From positions 22,684-86,683 of the forward strand of contig NZ_AZWO01000025.1 of the NCBI RefSeq assembly GCF_000514775.1: a DNA stretch of 64,000 nucleotides, given 5' to 3'. The notes beneath the pieces are model-generated. The model saw nothing but the letters and a program-made list of their open reading frames with translations. It was not told where the DNA came from and did no database searches. Shown here in pieces: positions 28,982 through 38,515 of the stretch (its first letter is position 1; the number at the start of each line of letters is the position of its first letter). A program made the position numbers and the translations under genes. This DNA comes from Salinispora pacifica CNR114 (GTDB lineage Bacteria; Actinomycetota; Actinomycetes; Mycobacteriales; Micromonosporaceae).

Positions 28982-31900
28982 ATGAATACATTGCGACTCG
29001 CGCAGGTAATGGCAGATGTCTTCGCCCGCTTCGGCGATCGGCCCGCCGTCGGTGAGCGCGCCCGGGAGTACGTGCGGGACGACCGCACCGGGCGGGTCTC
29101 GGCCCGGCTGCTGCCCCGCTTCGAGACGATCACCTATCGCGAACTGTGGGGCCGGGTCGGCGCGGTGGCGGCCGAGTGGCACCACCACCCGGAGCATCCT
29201 CTGGCCGCCGGGGATCGGGTGGCGTTGCTCGGCTTCACCAGCCGGGACTACGCGACTCTGAAGCTGACGTGCGGCTATCTCGGCGCGGTCAGCGTGCCGC
29301 TGCAGACCAGCGCGTCGCCGGCGAACCTGGCCGCCATCCTGTCTGAGACCGAGCCGGTCCTGCTCGCCACCGCCATCGATCGTCTGGACGTAGCGGCCGA
29401 GCTGGCCCGTGGGTCGTCCTCGATCCGCCGGGTGGTGGTGTTCGACTACGACCCGCGCGACGACGACCAGGCGGATCGGTTCGCCGCCGCCCGGGACGTC
29501 GGGGCGGTCGCCCTGTCCGATCTCCTCGACCTGGGCGCGACTCTCCCCGAGGCGCCGCCGTACGTGCCCGGTGACGATGAGGACCCGCTCGCCATGCTGG
29601 TATACACCTCGGGCAGCTCCGGCACGCCCAAGGGCGCGATGTATCCCGAGTGGCTGGCCCGGGTGATGTGGGAGGACCGGGCGCGGCGGACGCCGGACGG
29701 GGGTCTGAGCACTGTGCACTACATGCCGCTGAGCCACATCGGCGGCCACTTCACGCTGATGAACACCCTGGCCCGCGGTGGACTCAGCTGCTTCACCGCC
29801 GCCGCCGACCTGTCCACCCTGTTCGAGGACCTCGCGCTGGTCCGGCCGACCGAGGTGTCGCTGGTGCCGCGGGTCTGCGAGATGCTGCACCAGCGCTATC
29901 GGGGCGAGCCGGACGAGCGGGCCCGGGCCGAGGCTCTCGGCGGGCGGGTCACCTTCGCCACGTGCGGCTCCGCGCCGCTGTCGGCCGCGCTGACCGACTT
30001 CATGGAAACGCTGCTCGGCGTCCCGCTGTACGACATGTACGGCTCCACCGAGGTGGCCGGCATCGCCGTCAACGGGATCCTGATGAACCCGCCGGTGCTC
30101 GACTACCGGCTGGTCGACGTGCCGGAACTCGGCTACTTCGGCACCGACGTCCCGCACCCGCGCGGCGAGCTGCTGCTACGGGCGACCGGCGTCCCCGGCT
30201 ACTACCGGCATCCCGAGCTGACCGCGGAACTGTTCGACGCGGACGGCTACTACCGGACCGGTGACATCGTCGCCGAGCTCGGCCCCCGCCGGATCGCCTT
30301 CGTGGACCGCCGTACCAGCGTGCTGAAGCTGTCCCAGGGCGAGTTCGTGGCCACCTCCCGGGTGGAATCGGTGCTCGGGGCCGGCCCGCTGGTGCGGCAG
30401 ATCTTCGTCTACGGCGACAGCGAACGCTCCCACCTGCTGGCCGTCGTGGTGCCCACCCCGGAGGCGCTGGCCGCGCACGGGGACGACCCGGCCCGGCTGG
30501 ACCAGTTGCTGGGCGAGTCGTTGCGGCGGGTGGCCCGGGACGCCGGCCTGAACTCCTACGAGATCCCGCGCGGGCAGCTGATCGAGACCGAGCCGTTCAG
30601 TCACCGCAACGGCCTGCTCTCGGACAATCGCAAGCTGCTGCGCCCCCGGCTGGTCGAGCGTTACCGGGCGGAGCTCGACCAGCTGTACGACCGGATCGCC
30701 GCCCGCGCGGAGCAGGAGCTGCTAGACCTGCGCCGGACCGGCGGTGACCGGCCGGCGCTGGAGACGGTCCAGCGGGCGGTGCGGGCGCTGCTCGGCGGTA
30801 CGGCGGCCGAGATGCGCCCGGACACGTGCTTCCGGGACCTGGGCGGCGATTCGCTGTCGGCGGTGACCCTGGCCAACCTGCTGTACGACATCTTCGCCGT
30901 GCCGGTGCCGGTCGACGTCGTGCTGCGGCCCGGTCACGATCTACGGCAGCTGGCCGGGTTCATCGAGTCCAAACGCGACGGTACGACCGGACGGCCCACG
31001 TTCGGGTCGGTGCACGGAGCGGGCGCTGCCCAGGCGTACGCCCGGGATCTGACCCTCGATTGGTTCCTGGACGCCGGGATCCGCGAGACCGCCGCCCGAC
31101 TCCCCGGCCCGGTCGGGGCGCCCCGCTGCGTTCTGCTCACCGGGGCGGCCGGCTACCTGGGCCGTTTCCTCGCCCTGGAGTGGCTGCGCCGGCTGGCCCC
31201 GGACGGCGGCCGGCTGATCGCCGTGGTCCGCGGCCGGGACGCCGAGGCCGCCGGGCAGCGACTGGCTGACGCCTTCGCGGGCGCCGATCCGGAACCGGAG
31301 GCGGCCAAGCACCTGGAGGTGGTGGCCGGCGACCTGGCCGAACCCCGGCTGGGCCTGGACGAGACGACCTGGGCCCGGCTGGCGTCCGAAGTGGATCTGA
31401 TTGTGCACGCCGGCGCGCTGGTCAACCACGTGCTGCCGTACCCACACCTGTTCGAGGCCAACGTGGCCGGGACCGCCGAGGTGATCCGGCTGGCCCTGAC
31501 CACCCGGATCAAGCCGGTCACCTACGTCTCCAGCGTGGCCGTCGCCGCCGCTCCGCTCGCGGCCGGGACCGGGCCGCCGCTCGACGAGGACGCCGACGTG
31601 CGGGTCGCCCTGCCGGTGCAGCCGGTCGACGGCGGCTACGCGAGCGGGTACGCGACCAGCAAGTGGGCCGGCGAGGTGCTGCTGCGGGAGGCGCACGACC
31701 GGTTCGCGCTGCCGGTCACGGTCTTCCGGGCCAGCATGCTCCTGGCCCACCGTCGGTACGCCGGGCAACTGAACGCGGGTGACCTGTTCAGCCGCCTGGT
31801 GTTCAGCGTCCTCGCCACCGGGATGGCACCGGAGTCCTTCTATCAGCCCGGTCGCGCACACTACGACGGGCTGCCGGTCGACTTCACCGCGGCCGCGATC

Positions 31901-32275
31901 GTCGGTCTGGGTTCCGGCGCACCCGGATTCCGGACCCGGCACGTGGTGAACCCGCACGACGACGGCATCTCCCTGGACACCGTGGTGACGTGGCTGATCG
32001 AGGACGGCCGCCGCATCGAGCGGATCCCGGAGCACGCCGACTGGCTCGCCCGCGTCGAGGCCGCCCTGCGCGCGCTGCCCGAGACGCACCGGCAGCACTC
32101 GGTCCTGCCGCTGCTGCACGCCTTCCGCGAACCGGAGCCGGCGGTGCCCGGGTCGGCCCTGCCGTCGGAGCGTTTCCGGGCGGTGGCCGGGGAGATACCG
32201 CACCTGACCAGCGACCTCATCCGCCGGTACGCGACGGATCTGCACGATCGGACGGGCGGGCCGTGGACGAGGTGA
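28982..32275 (+). CDS. Carboxylic acid reductase (A-PCP-R)
   Basis: ATP- and NADPH-dependent reduction of a carboxylate to an aldehyde. The 1097-residue protein has an adenylation domain (about 1-580; LVYTSGSSGTPKGAMYPE near 205, YDMYGSTEVAGI, YRTGDI), a carrier domain with the phosphopantetheine serine S624 in FRDLGGDSLSAVTLANLL, and a C-terminal short-chain-dehydrogenase-like thioester reductase (LLTGAAGYLGRFLALEWL near 719; YASGYATSKWAGE). This is the Nocardia/Mycobacterium type I layout, slightly shorter than the usual 1170 residues. The likely substrate is the aminobenzoate carboxyl or its prenylated form (inference). A separate phosphopantetheinyl transferase is needed and none is in the window. 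Confidence 0.95.
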   Translation: MNTLRLAQVMADVFARFGDRPAVGERAREYVRDDRTGRVSARLLPRFETITYRELWGRVGAVAAEWHHHPEHPLAAGDRVALLGFTSRDYATLKLTCGYLGAVSVPLQTSASPANLAAILSETEPVLLATAIDRLDVAAELARGSSSIRRVVVFDYDPRDDDQADRFAAARDVGAVALSDLLDLGATLPEAPPYVPGDDEDPLAMLVYTSGSSGTPKGAMYPEWLARVMWEDRARRTPDGGLSTVHYMPLSHIGGHFTLMNTLARGGLSCFTAAADLSTLFEDLALVRPTEVSLVPRVCEMLHQRYRGEPDERARAEALGGRVTFATCGSAPLSAALTDFMETLLGVPLYDMYGSTEVAGIAVNGILMNPPVLDYRLVDVPELGYFGTDVPHPRGELLLRATGVPGYYRHPELTAELFDADGYYRTGDIVAELGPRRIAFVDRRTSVLKLSQGEFVATSRVESVLGAGPLVRQIFVYGDSERSHLLAVVVPTPEALAAHGDDPARLDQLLGESLRRVARDAGLNSYEIPRGQLIETEPFSHRNGLLSDNRKLLRPRLVERYRAELDQLYDRIAARAEQELLDLRRTGGDRPALETVQRAVRALLGGTAAEMRPDTCFRDLGGDSLSAVTLANLLYDIFAVPVPVDVVLRPGHDLRQLAGFIESKRDGTTGRPTFGSVHGAGAAQAYARDLTLDWFLDAGIRETAARLPGPVGAPRCVLLTGAAGYLGRFLALEWLRRLAPDGGRLIAVVRGRDAEAAGQRLADAFAGADPEPEAAKHLEVVAGDLAEPRLGLDETTWARLASEVDLIVHAGALVNHVLPYPHLFEANVAGTAEVIRLALTTRIKPVTYVSSVAVAAAPLAAGTGPPLDEDADVRVALPVQPVDGGYASGYATSKWAGEVLLREAHDRFALPVTVFRASMLLAHRRYAGQLNAGDLFSRLVFSVLATGMAPESFYQPGRAHYDGLPVDFTAAAIVGLGSGAPGFRTRHVVNPHDDGISLDTVVTWLIEDGRRIERIPEHADWLARVEAALRALPETHRQHSVLPLLHAFREPEPAVPGSALPSERFRAVAGEIPHLTSDLIRRYATDLHDRTGGPWTR

Positions 32276-32520
32276 CCGAGGCGCGGGCGTTGCTGGAGGC
32301 GGCCGCCCGACGCCTCGGCGAGGGCGGCGACCGCTCCGACCCGGCCGGCGAGACGCTGCTCTGCCTGATCGAGTGCGCCCTGGAGGCGGCGCGGGCGGTG
32401 ACCGAACCGGGTGACACCCGGGCCCACCGGCAGGAGGCCCTGGCCGCCGCCCGGGCCGCCGTCACGTGCGCGTCCTACGCGGTCGCCACGAATGATCCGC
32501 CCGTGCGTCAGGAATCCTGA
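32263..32520 (+). CDS. Small helical protein of unknown function
   Basis: An 85-residue frame overlaps the end of the reductase gene. Either GTG 32263 or GTG 32272 (a 4-base GTGA overlap) could be the start. The product is Ala/Glu-rich and probably all-helical (TEARALLEAAARRLGEGG, AAARAAVTCASYAVATND), with two cysteines. I do not recognise a family. Its coupling to the reductase suggests a partner or accessory protein. The stop codon lies inside the palindrome at 32501-32527. Confidence 0.6.
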   Translation: MDEVTEARALLEAAARRLGEGGDRSDPAGETLLCLIECALEAARAVTEPGDTRAHRQEALAAARAAVTCASYAVATNDPPVRQES

Positions 32521-32527
32521 CGCACGG
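32501..32527. promoter_or_regulatory. Perfect 27-base palindrome
   Basis: Two 13-base arms, CCGTGCGTCAGGA and TCCTGACGCACGG, flank a single central A. The palindrome covers the stop codon of the small protein and precedes the exporter gene by about 77 bases. It could be an operator for the exporter or the stem of a terminator. A further partial copy (ATTCCTGACC) follows at about 32533-32542. Confidence 0.6.
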
Positions 32528-32604
32528 TCGCCATTCCTGACCATTTTGCAATGACGTACATCAATGTTATTGACACTGATCAAAAGGCCGAGGAGAATGC
32601 CACG

Positions 32605-33873
32605 ATGTCGACGACGGCGGCACCACGGAGCCACCAGATCCGTATCGTCCTCGGAGCCGTGCTCGGGCTGAGCACCGGATTCACCCCGGTCTACTTCAGC
32701 ACCCTGGCGCTGTTCCTGGTGCCGATCACCGACGACTTCGGCTGGAACCGCACCCAACTCGCCTCGGCCGGCGCGCTGTCCCTGCTCGGCACGGCCGTCG
32801 CCACCCTGCTGGTCGGCCGGGTGATCGCCCGGCTCGGTGCCCGCTGGACGGTGCTGGGCTCGGTCCTGCTGGTGTCGCTCGGCATGCTGCTGATGGCCGC
32901 GGCCCCCGCCCGCACCGAGTACTTCCTGATCCTGGCGCTGCTGATGGGCGCGGTGGCCGGCGGCTCGTCGGCCGTCGCCTACCTGTCGCTGATGCCGCGC
33001 TACTTCGACCAGCGCCTCGGCCTGGCCCTGGGCATCACGATGACCGGTGTCGGTGTCGGCGCGTCGCTGATCCCGATCCTCACCGGCGCGCTGATTGCCG
33101 GCGGCGGCTGGCGCAACGCGTACGTCGTGCTCGCCGTCATCACCGCCACCGGTGGCCTGCTCAGCGTGGTGATCGGCTTCCCCAAGGGCACCGGCGGCCC
33201 GGAGCCGAAGGTGAAGGCGGCGCTGGCCGGCGCCGGGCGGACCGTGCGCGAGGCGATCCGCAGCGGCAAGTTCCTGCTGCTGTGGGGCGTGCTGTTCGTG
33301 GCCTACGCGCTCGGGCTGGGCTTCTCGGTCAACGCCGCCGCGTTCAGCCAGGACAACGGGCTCACCCTGCAGCAGGCGGCCGGCGCGGCCACCGCGGCCG
33401 GGCTCGGCCTGCTCGCCGGCCGGCTCACCGCCGGTCTGGTGATGGACCGGATCCACGCCGCCGTCATCGGCGGGACCTTCATCGCGTTCGGCGCGTCGGG
33501 GTACGCGATCCTGGTCGTGCTTCCGGTGAGCCTGACCACGGTGACCATCTCGGCGGTGCTGGTCGGCCTGTCCATCGGCGGCGAGGGTGACCTGATGCCC
33601 TACCTGGCCCGGCGCTACTTCGGGTCCCGGCACTTCACCGGGGTGTTCGCCGTCCTGTATTCGGCCTACTTCATCGGCGGGCTGCTCGGCGCGATCGTCT
33701 TCTCGGCGACCTACGACCTGTTCGGCAGCTACGACCCGATCATCACCGTCGCCGCCGTGGGCGCGGTGCTCGCCGCCGTGGCGTTGCAGTTCGCCGGGCC
33801 GTACCGTTTCCCGGCCGGCGAGCCCGTCCCCGAAGTGGTCAAGCAGCCCGCCGCCGACCCGGCCGGTGCCTGA
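32605..33873 (+). CDS. Major facilitator superfamily exporter
   Basis: The 422-residue protein has 12 predicted membrane helices (for example IVLGAVLGLSTGFTPVYFST, LLLWGVLFVAYALGLGFSVN) and an MFS motif-A-like GRVIARLGARWT near residue 72. AGGAGA precedes ATG 32605. It resembles the oxalate/formate and monocarboxylate antiporter branch. Its place inside the cluster suggests export of the product or of an intermediate. It ends three bases before the GMC gene. Confidence 0.9.
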   Translation: MSTTAAPRSHQIRIVLGAVLGLSTGFTPVYFSTLALFLVPITDDFGWNRTQLASAGALSLLGTAVATLLVGRVIARLGARWTVLGSVLLVSLGMLLMAAAPARTEYFLILALLMGAVAGGSSAVAYLSLMPRYFDQRLGLALGITMTGVGVGASLIPILTGALIAGGGWRNAYVVLAVITATGGLLSVVIGFPKGTGGPEPKVKAALAGAGRTVREAIRSGKFLLLWGVLFVAYALGLGFSVNAAAFSQDNGLTLQQAAGAATAAGLGLLAGRLTAGLVMDRIHAAVIGGTFIAFGASGYAILVVLPVSLTTVTISAVLVGLSIGGEGDLMPYLARRYFGSRHFTGVFAVLYSAYFIGGLLGAIVFSATYDLFGSYDPIITVAAVGAVLAAVALQFAGPYRFPAGEPVPEVVKQPAADPAGA

Positions 33874-33876
33874 ACC

Positions 33877-35307
33877 ATGGGGTTCGACTTCCTCGTCGTC
33901 GGTGGCGGGACCGCGGGGTCGGTGCTGGCCCACCGACTGTCCGCCGACCCGGCAACCACCGTGCTGCTGCTGGAGGCCGGTCCGGACGAACGGCCCGAGG
34001 ACATGGTCGTCCCGGGTCGCTGGCCGTTTCTGCTCGGCACCGAGGTCGACTGGCGGTTCAGCACCGTCCCGCAGCCGGGCCTGGGCGGGCGGGTGCTGTA
34101 CTACCCGCTCGGCCGGGCGATCGGCGGGTCGAGCGCCATCAACGGCCTCACCCACCTGCGGGCCGCCCCGGCCAACTTCGACGCCTGGGCAGCCGCCGGG
34201 GCCAAGGGGTGGGGCGCGGCCGACCTGCTGCCGTACGTCGAGCGGGCCGAGGCGAAGTTCGCCCTGCCGAGGTCCGTGGGCACGTCCTTCGAGCACGCCG
34301 CCGTCGCCGCGATGCGTGCCGATCCCCGCCTGGAACAGGTCGCCTTCCACCAGATCGCCATGGCTGGGGGAGAGCGGCAGAGCGCGGCTGACGCGTACCT
34401 CGACTCCAGGACGCGCGACCGGTCCAACCTGACCATCCGGGCCGACACCCCGGTGCTGCGTCTCACCGTTGATCGAGGGCGCGTCACCGGGGTGGAAGTG
34501 CCCGCCCGCCGGATCGCCGCGAACCGCGAGGTGGTGCTGGCCGCCGGGGCCATCGGCTCGCCACACCTGCTGCTGCGCTCCGGCATCGGGCCGGCCGATC
34601 AGCTGCGCGCGCACCGGATCGAGGTGGTCGCCGACCGGCCCGCCGTCGGCGCCAACCTGCGCGACCACGTGCACAGCACGATCACCTTCGCGGCCGGCCG
34701 GGAACTGCCCACGACGGTTTACGGCGTGGCGTCGGTGTCGGCCACGGTGTCCCCGGACCAACCGGGCGAGCCGGCCCTGCAACTGATGGTGGCTCATCTG
34801 CCCTACCACCCGCCGGAGCTCACCGGACCGCCGGCCGGGTTCTCGATCGCGGTGGGCCTCATCACGCCGTACAGTCACGGCTCGGTCGAACTGGCGAGCG
34901 CCGACCCGGCGGCGGCGCCGCTGATCAACCCCGGCATGCTCACCGACCGCCGCGATGTGGCCCGGCTCCGGCACGGGCTGCGGATCGCCCGCGACGTGGC
35001 CCTGCGCCCGAGCCTGGACCCGTGGCGCGGCGACGAGGCGCTGCCCGGCGCCGGCGTGAGCACCGACGCGGCCCTCGACGACTACGTCCCGGTCTCGGCG
35101 ATGACCTACTTCCACCCGATCGGCACGTGCCGCCTCGGCACCGGCGACGACACGGTGGTCGGCCTCGACCTCCGCGTGCACGGCCTCGACGGGCTGCGGA
35201 TCGCGGACGCCTCGGTGCTGCCGGGTCAGGTGTCGGCCAACACCAACGCCACCGTGCTGGCCGTCGCCGAACGCGCCGCCGACCTGATCACCGGCACGCA
35301 GCCGTAG
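33877..35307 (+). CDS. GMC-family flavin oxidoreductase
   Basis: FAD-dependent alcohol oxidase or dehydrogenase. The 476-residue protein begins with a dinucleotide-binding loop (LVVGGGTAGSVLAHRLS) and has the GMC signatures GRAIGGSSAINGLTHLR and AAGAIGSPHLLLRSGIGP. The C-terminal active-site His in YFHPIGTCRLGTG and Asn in SANTNATVLAVAE are present. It is coupled to the exporter gene. Paired with the carboxylic acid reductase it could interconvert benzylic alcohol and aldehyde, or act on a terpenoid hydroxyl. It is the last gene I assign to the cluster. Confidence 0.93.
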   Translation: MGFDFLVVGGGTAGSVLAHRLSADPATTVLLLEAGPDERPEDMVVPGRWPFLLGTEVDWRFSTVPQPGLGGRVLYYPLGRAIGGSSAINGLTHLRAAPANFDAWAAAGAKGWGAADLLPYVERAEAKFALPRSVGTSFEHAAVAAMRADPRLEQVAFHQIAMAGGERQSAADAYLDSRTRDRSNLTIRADTPVLRLTVDRGRVTGVEVPARRIAANREVVLAAGAIGSPHLLLRSGIGPADQLRAHRIEVVADRPAVGANLRDHVHSTITFAAGRELPTTVYGVASVSATVSPDQPGEPALQLMVAHLPYHPPELTGPPAGFSIAVGLITPYSHGSVELASADPAAAPLINPGMLTDRRDVARLRHGLRIARDVALRPSLDPWRGDEALPGAGVSTDAALDDYVPVSAMTYFHPIGTCRLGTGDDTVVGLDLRVHGLDGLRIADASVLPGQVSANTNATVLAVAERAADLITGTQP

Positions 35308-35383
35308 GCGATCGATAAGAGCCGCGCGGCCGCGCGCCGGAGATCCTTGCATTGACGGGAACGTCTGATGTGGAGGAGCTCGG

Positions 35384-35833
35384 ATGATGCGTACGCGGGG
35401 GATCGCGGTCGTGCTGGCGATGGTGACGGCCGGCGTCGGCGGGGTGGCGCCGGCACCGGCCGAAGCCGCCGTGCCGCGGTATCGGTATGTCGACCTGGGC
35501 GTGCTCGGCGCACCGGCTGGCGGGACGGCGTCCTGACTGATCTCGGCGGGAACTCGGCGGCCGCGGTAATCGGTTCCGGCCCGGGCAGCGGCAGCGCGGT
35601 GGCGCGCTGACCGACCTCGGCACCCTGGGTGGGCCGGCGGGTCCTCGTACGCGACCGGCATCAACGTCTGCGGCGACATCGTCGGCGCTTCGCCAAACAC
35701 CGCCGCCGTGGTCCACGCGGCCCTGTGGCGTAGCGGGACGGTCCGGGACCTGGGCACCCTCGGTGGCGGCTACGCCGAGCGCCGACATCAACGGCCGCGG
35801 GGCCATCGCCGGGTTCGCCTGCGGGTCTGTTGA
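35384..35833 (+). pseudogene. HAF-repeat secreted protein, multiply frameshifted
   Basis: A proper start (GGAGGAG then ATG 35384) and signal peptide (IAVVLAMVTAGVGGVAPAPA) are followed by YRYVDLGVLGAPAGG and a stop. The repeats then continue in other frames: LTDLGTLGGPAG, YATGINVCGDIVGASP, LWRSGTVRDLGTLGGGYAE and ADINGRGAIAGF. This is the pattern of extracellular HAF-repeat proteins. At least three frameshifts make it a pseudogene. Confidence 0.75.
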
Positions 35834-35848
35834 TCATAGTGGTGTCCA

Positions 35849-38515
35849 CTATGGGGTAATTTTGTGGTGGTCCCGGGCCGGGATGGTGAGCTTCCGTCGT
35901 ACGACGAACTCGCCGCTGTCGTGGTCCCGCGCCGCCCGGCGACCGGGCAGCACCGACGCCAGGACGGTCACGGCGACGGCGCCGAGGACGATCACCGGTA
36001 GCGCGTAGCCGGGCAGCCGGGCCGCGATCAGATCGCTGCCGGTGACGAACTGCGCCAGGCGCACCACGCCCAGCGCGGTCGTCACGCCGAGCCCCGTGCC
36101 CAACACGACTACCGTCGCCGCCTCCCACCGGATCAGCGCCTGGATCTGCCGTTCCGTGGCGCCGACCGCGCCGAGGACGCCGAACTCGTGGCTGCGCTGG
36201 GCGACCGACAGGGACAGCGTCGTCGCGACACCGAACAGCGCCGTGACGATGGCGACGCCCAGGAAGAGGTAGAGCAGCATGGGATCGAAGACCAGCCCGC
36301 CGCCTGGCCCGGTCAGGTAGGTGCGGGGCGGGTCGATCCGCGCGGTGGGGATGTCTGCCACCGCCTCCCGAAGCCTGTCGGCGACCGGGCCGGTCCCGGT
36401 GATCAGGACCGCGGAGACGAACGCCATCGGATCGATCGCCCGGATCGTGGCTGGGGTGACGAGCGCGTCCCCGAGCATCACCTGCGCTTCGGGTGAGTAC
36501 GTCGCGACAACCTCCAGGCTCTGTACGCCCGCCACGGCCTGCACGGTCAACCGGGTACCCACCGGCCAGTCGTACGCCTCGGCGAGTTCCGCGGCGACGG
36601 CGATCTGTCCGTCGGTGAGCCGGGACACAGGCGGGTCGGCGGCTCCGAGGTCGACGAGCGTGGCCACCGCAGTTCCTCGGGCGCCGGTGACGGCGAGCGG
36701 CGGCACGACGGTCGGCCGGCCGCGGACCCTCGGCGGCGGAATCGGATCGGTGACCGTGGTACGTGCCCGCACCAAGTCGGCGGACTCCCGCACCCCGGCC
36801 ACCGCGGCAACGTCGGCCGCAACCGAGGCGGGCAGCCCACTCCCTCCGTCGGTGCTCACCACCAGGTCGGCCCGGACGGCGACCGTGCCCCGGTCCGCCC
36901 GGCCTTCGGTGATCGAGGTGACCAACGCCCAGGTCACCGTCGCCAGGGCCACGGTCAGCATCAACAGGGATGCGGCTGCGGCCACCCGGCGCGGGCTGCG
37001 CACGATGAAGGCACGCGCCAGCTGGCCGACGTCCGGGCGCAGCATGACGGCGAGCGCGCCGACCAGTCGGCCGAGCGGCGGCACCACGTACGGCCCGAGC
37101 ACGGCCAGCGCGGAGAGCAGCAGCAGGCCGGCCAGGATGGCGGCCGCGCCGGCCGACGTCACGCCCTCCGGCGTCGGATCCTCCCGCCGAGCCAGGAAGC
37201 TGAGGGCCACGAACATGCCGGCCATGGCGAGCACCGGCAGGGCAGCGACCAGGCGCCGCCGGGACCGGCCCGACGGATCGGCCGACGACGCTGCGAGCGA
37301 CTCGACCGGAGGTGCCAGCGACGCCCGCCACGCCGGGCGGGCGGACGCCGACCAAGAAATCAGCAGACCTGCGGCAAGCGGCGGCAGCAGATAGGCAAGA
37401 CCGAGTTGCGGACCTACGCCACCGGTGCCCAGGCCGGTGCCGGCCAGCGACGCGGCCAGCAGGCGCGCGACGCCGAGACCGACGAGGAGGCCGAGCAGAC
37501 CCGCGGCGAGGCCGACGACGACTGCCTCGGCGCGCAGCAGCAGCCGCACCTGGCGCGGCGTCATGCCGACGGTCAGCAACAGCGCCAGCTCCCGCGAGCG
37601 CTGGCGGGCGAGCGTGCCGAACGTGCCCGCCAGCACGAACACCCCGACGAACGCACCAACCAGGGCCAGCATGCCGAGGTTGATGGTGATCTGGGCGGCC
37701 CGCTCAGCGAGCGTGCGCCGTTGGGACGCCCGCACCTCCGCGCCGGTACCCACCCACACCTGCGCATCGGGGTTGGCGTCGGCGACCACGTCCCCGACGC
37801 GTGTCGCCAGCGCCGCCTGGCCGGTCCCGGGTGCGGCGGCAACCCAGAGTGCCTGCCAGTCGTCGCCGAGCCCGGCGGCCTGCCGTACCCGGGCGGGCTC
37901 GGTGAGCACGGTGATGCCGCTCAGCGACCCGTCACCGTCGCCGACCGTCACCACGCCGACGACCGTCACCCGGATCGCCTCGTCCGGCAGGAGCAGGACG
38001 GTGACATCACCAGGCCGAAGGTCGCCGCCGCGCGCGGTCTGCCGGTCGATGACGACCTCGTCGGCCGCCTCTGGCGCCCGGCCCGCCACGAGCGCGTACG
38101 GCGACAGCTGCGGGGCGGCGATCCACGGCCGCAGGTGGCTGCCACCGCCGACCGGCGGGGCGACGACCCGGCCCTCGGCACCGGCGATGTCGGCCGGCAC
38201 CGCCGCGTCACCGGCTGCCGCGGCGACGCCCGGCAACGCGGCGACCTGTTCGACCGTCGCCGCGGACACCCGAGCTCCGAAACCGCTCTCCGGACCCCGC
38301 ACGGGCGCATCACCGGGCCGGGCGACCAGCGAGACGGTGGCGTACTCGCTGCCGCCGACGTCGTCCGTCGCGGTGGCGAACTGGAGGATGAACTGCGACG
38401 ACCCCGCGAGCAGACCGGTGGCGAGCGCACCGGCTGCGATGGTGCCGACGAGCCGGGGCCACCGCTCGGCCACCGTGCGGCGGGTGATCAGCCAGAGGAG
38501 CCGTGCGCCGGCCAT
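35849..38515 (-). CDS. FtsX/MacB-like ABC transporter permease
   Basis: The 888-residue protein has the layout of large actinobacterial FtsX-type permeases: an N-terminal helix (GTIAAGALATGLLAGSSQFI), a long extracytoplasmic domain to about residue 265, then FtsX-like membrane blocks (MLALVGAFVGVFVLAGTFGT near 280 and LFLGVAIVTALFGVATTLSL near 770). The start overlaps the ATPase stop (TGATG). Such permeases act in mechanotransmission, lipoprotein or peptide handling rather than simple import. Not obviously part of the biosynthetic cluster. Confidence 0.9.
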   Translation of the reverse strand: MAGARLLWLITRRTVAERWPRLVGTIAAGALATGLLAGSSQFILQFATATDDVGGSEYATVSLVARPGDAPVRGPESGFGARVSAATVEQVAALPGVAAAAGDAAVPADIAGAEGRVVAPPVGGGSHLRPWIAAPQLSPYALVAGRAPEAADEVVIDRQTARGGDLRPGDVTVLLLPDEAIRVTVVGVVTVGDGDGSLSGITVLTEPARVRQAAGLGDDWQALWVAAAPGTGQAALATRVGDVVADANPDAQVWVGTGAEVRASQRRTLAERAAQITINLGMLALVGAFVGVFVLAGTFGTLARQRSRELALLLTVGMTPRQVRLLLRAEAVVVGLAAGLLGLLVGLGVARLLAASLAGTGLGTGGVGPQLGLAYLLPPLAAGLLISWSASARPAWRASLAPPVESLAASSADPSGRSRRRLVAALPVLAMAGMFVALSFLARREDPTPEGVTSAGAAAILAGLLLLSALAVLGPYVVPPLGRLVGALAVMLRPDVGQLARAFIVRSPRRVAAAASLLMLTVALATVTWALVTSITEGRADRGTVAVRADLVVSTDGGSGLPASVAADVAAVAGVRESADLVRARTTVTDPIPPPRVRGRPTVVPPLAVTGARGTAVATLVDLGAADPPVSRLTDGQIAVAAELAEAYDWPVGTRLTVQAVAGVQSLEVVATYSPEAQVMLGDALVTPATIRAIDPMAFVSAVLITGTGPVADRLREAVADIPTARIDPPRTYLTGPGGGLVFDPMLLYLFLGVAIVTALFGVATTLSLSVAQRSHEFGVLGAVGATERQIQALIRWEAATVVVLGTGLGVTTALGVVRLAQFVTGSDLIAARLPGYALPVIVLGAVAVTVLASVLPGRRAARDHDSGEFVVRRKLTIPARDHHKITP

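Noticed and set aside
31861..35757. A 1298-codon frame on the minus strand
   Set aside because: It lies antisense to the reductase, exporter and GMC genes, which have full family motifs; its product is low-complexity Gly/Arg/Gln-rich, a GC-driven shadow.
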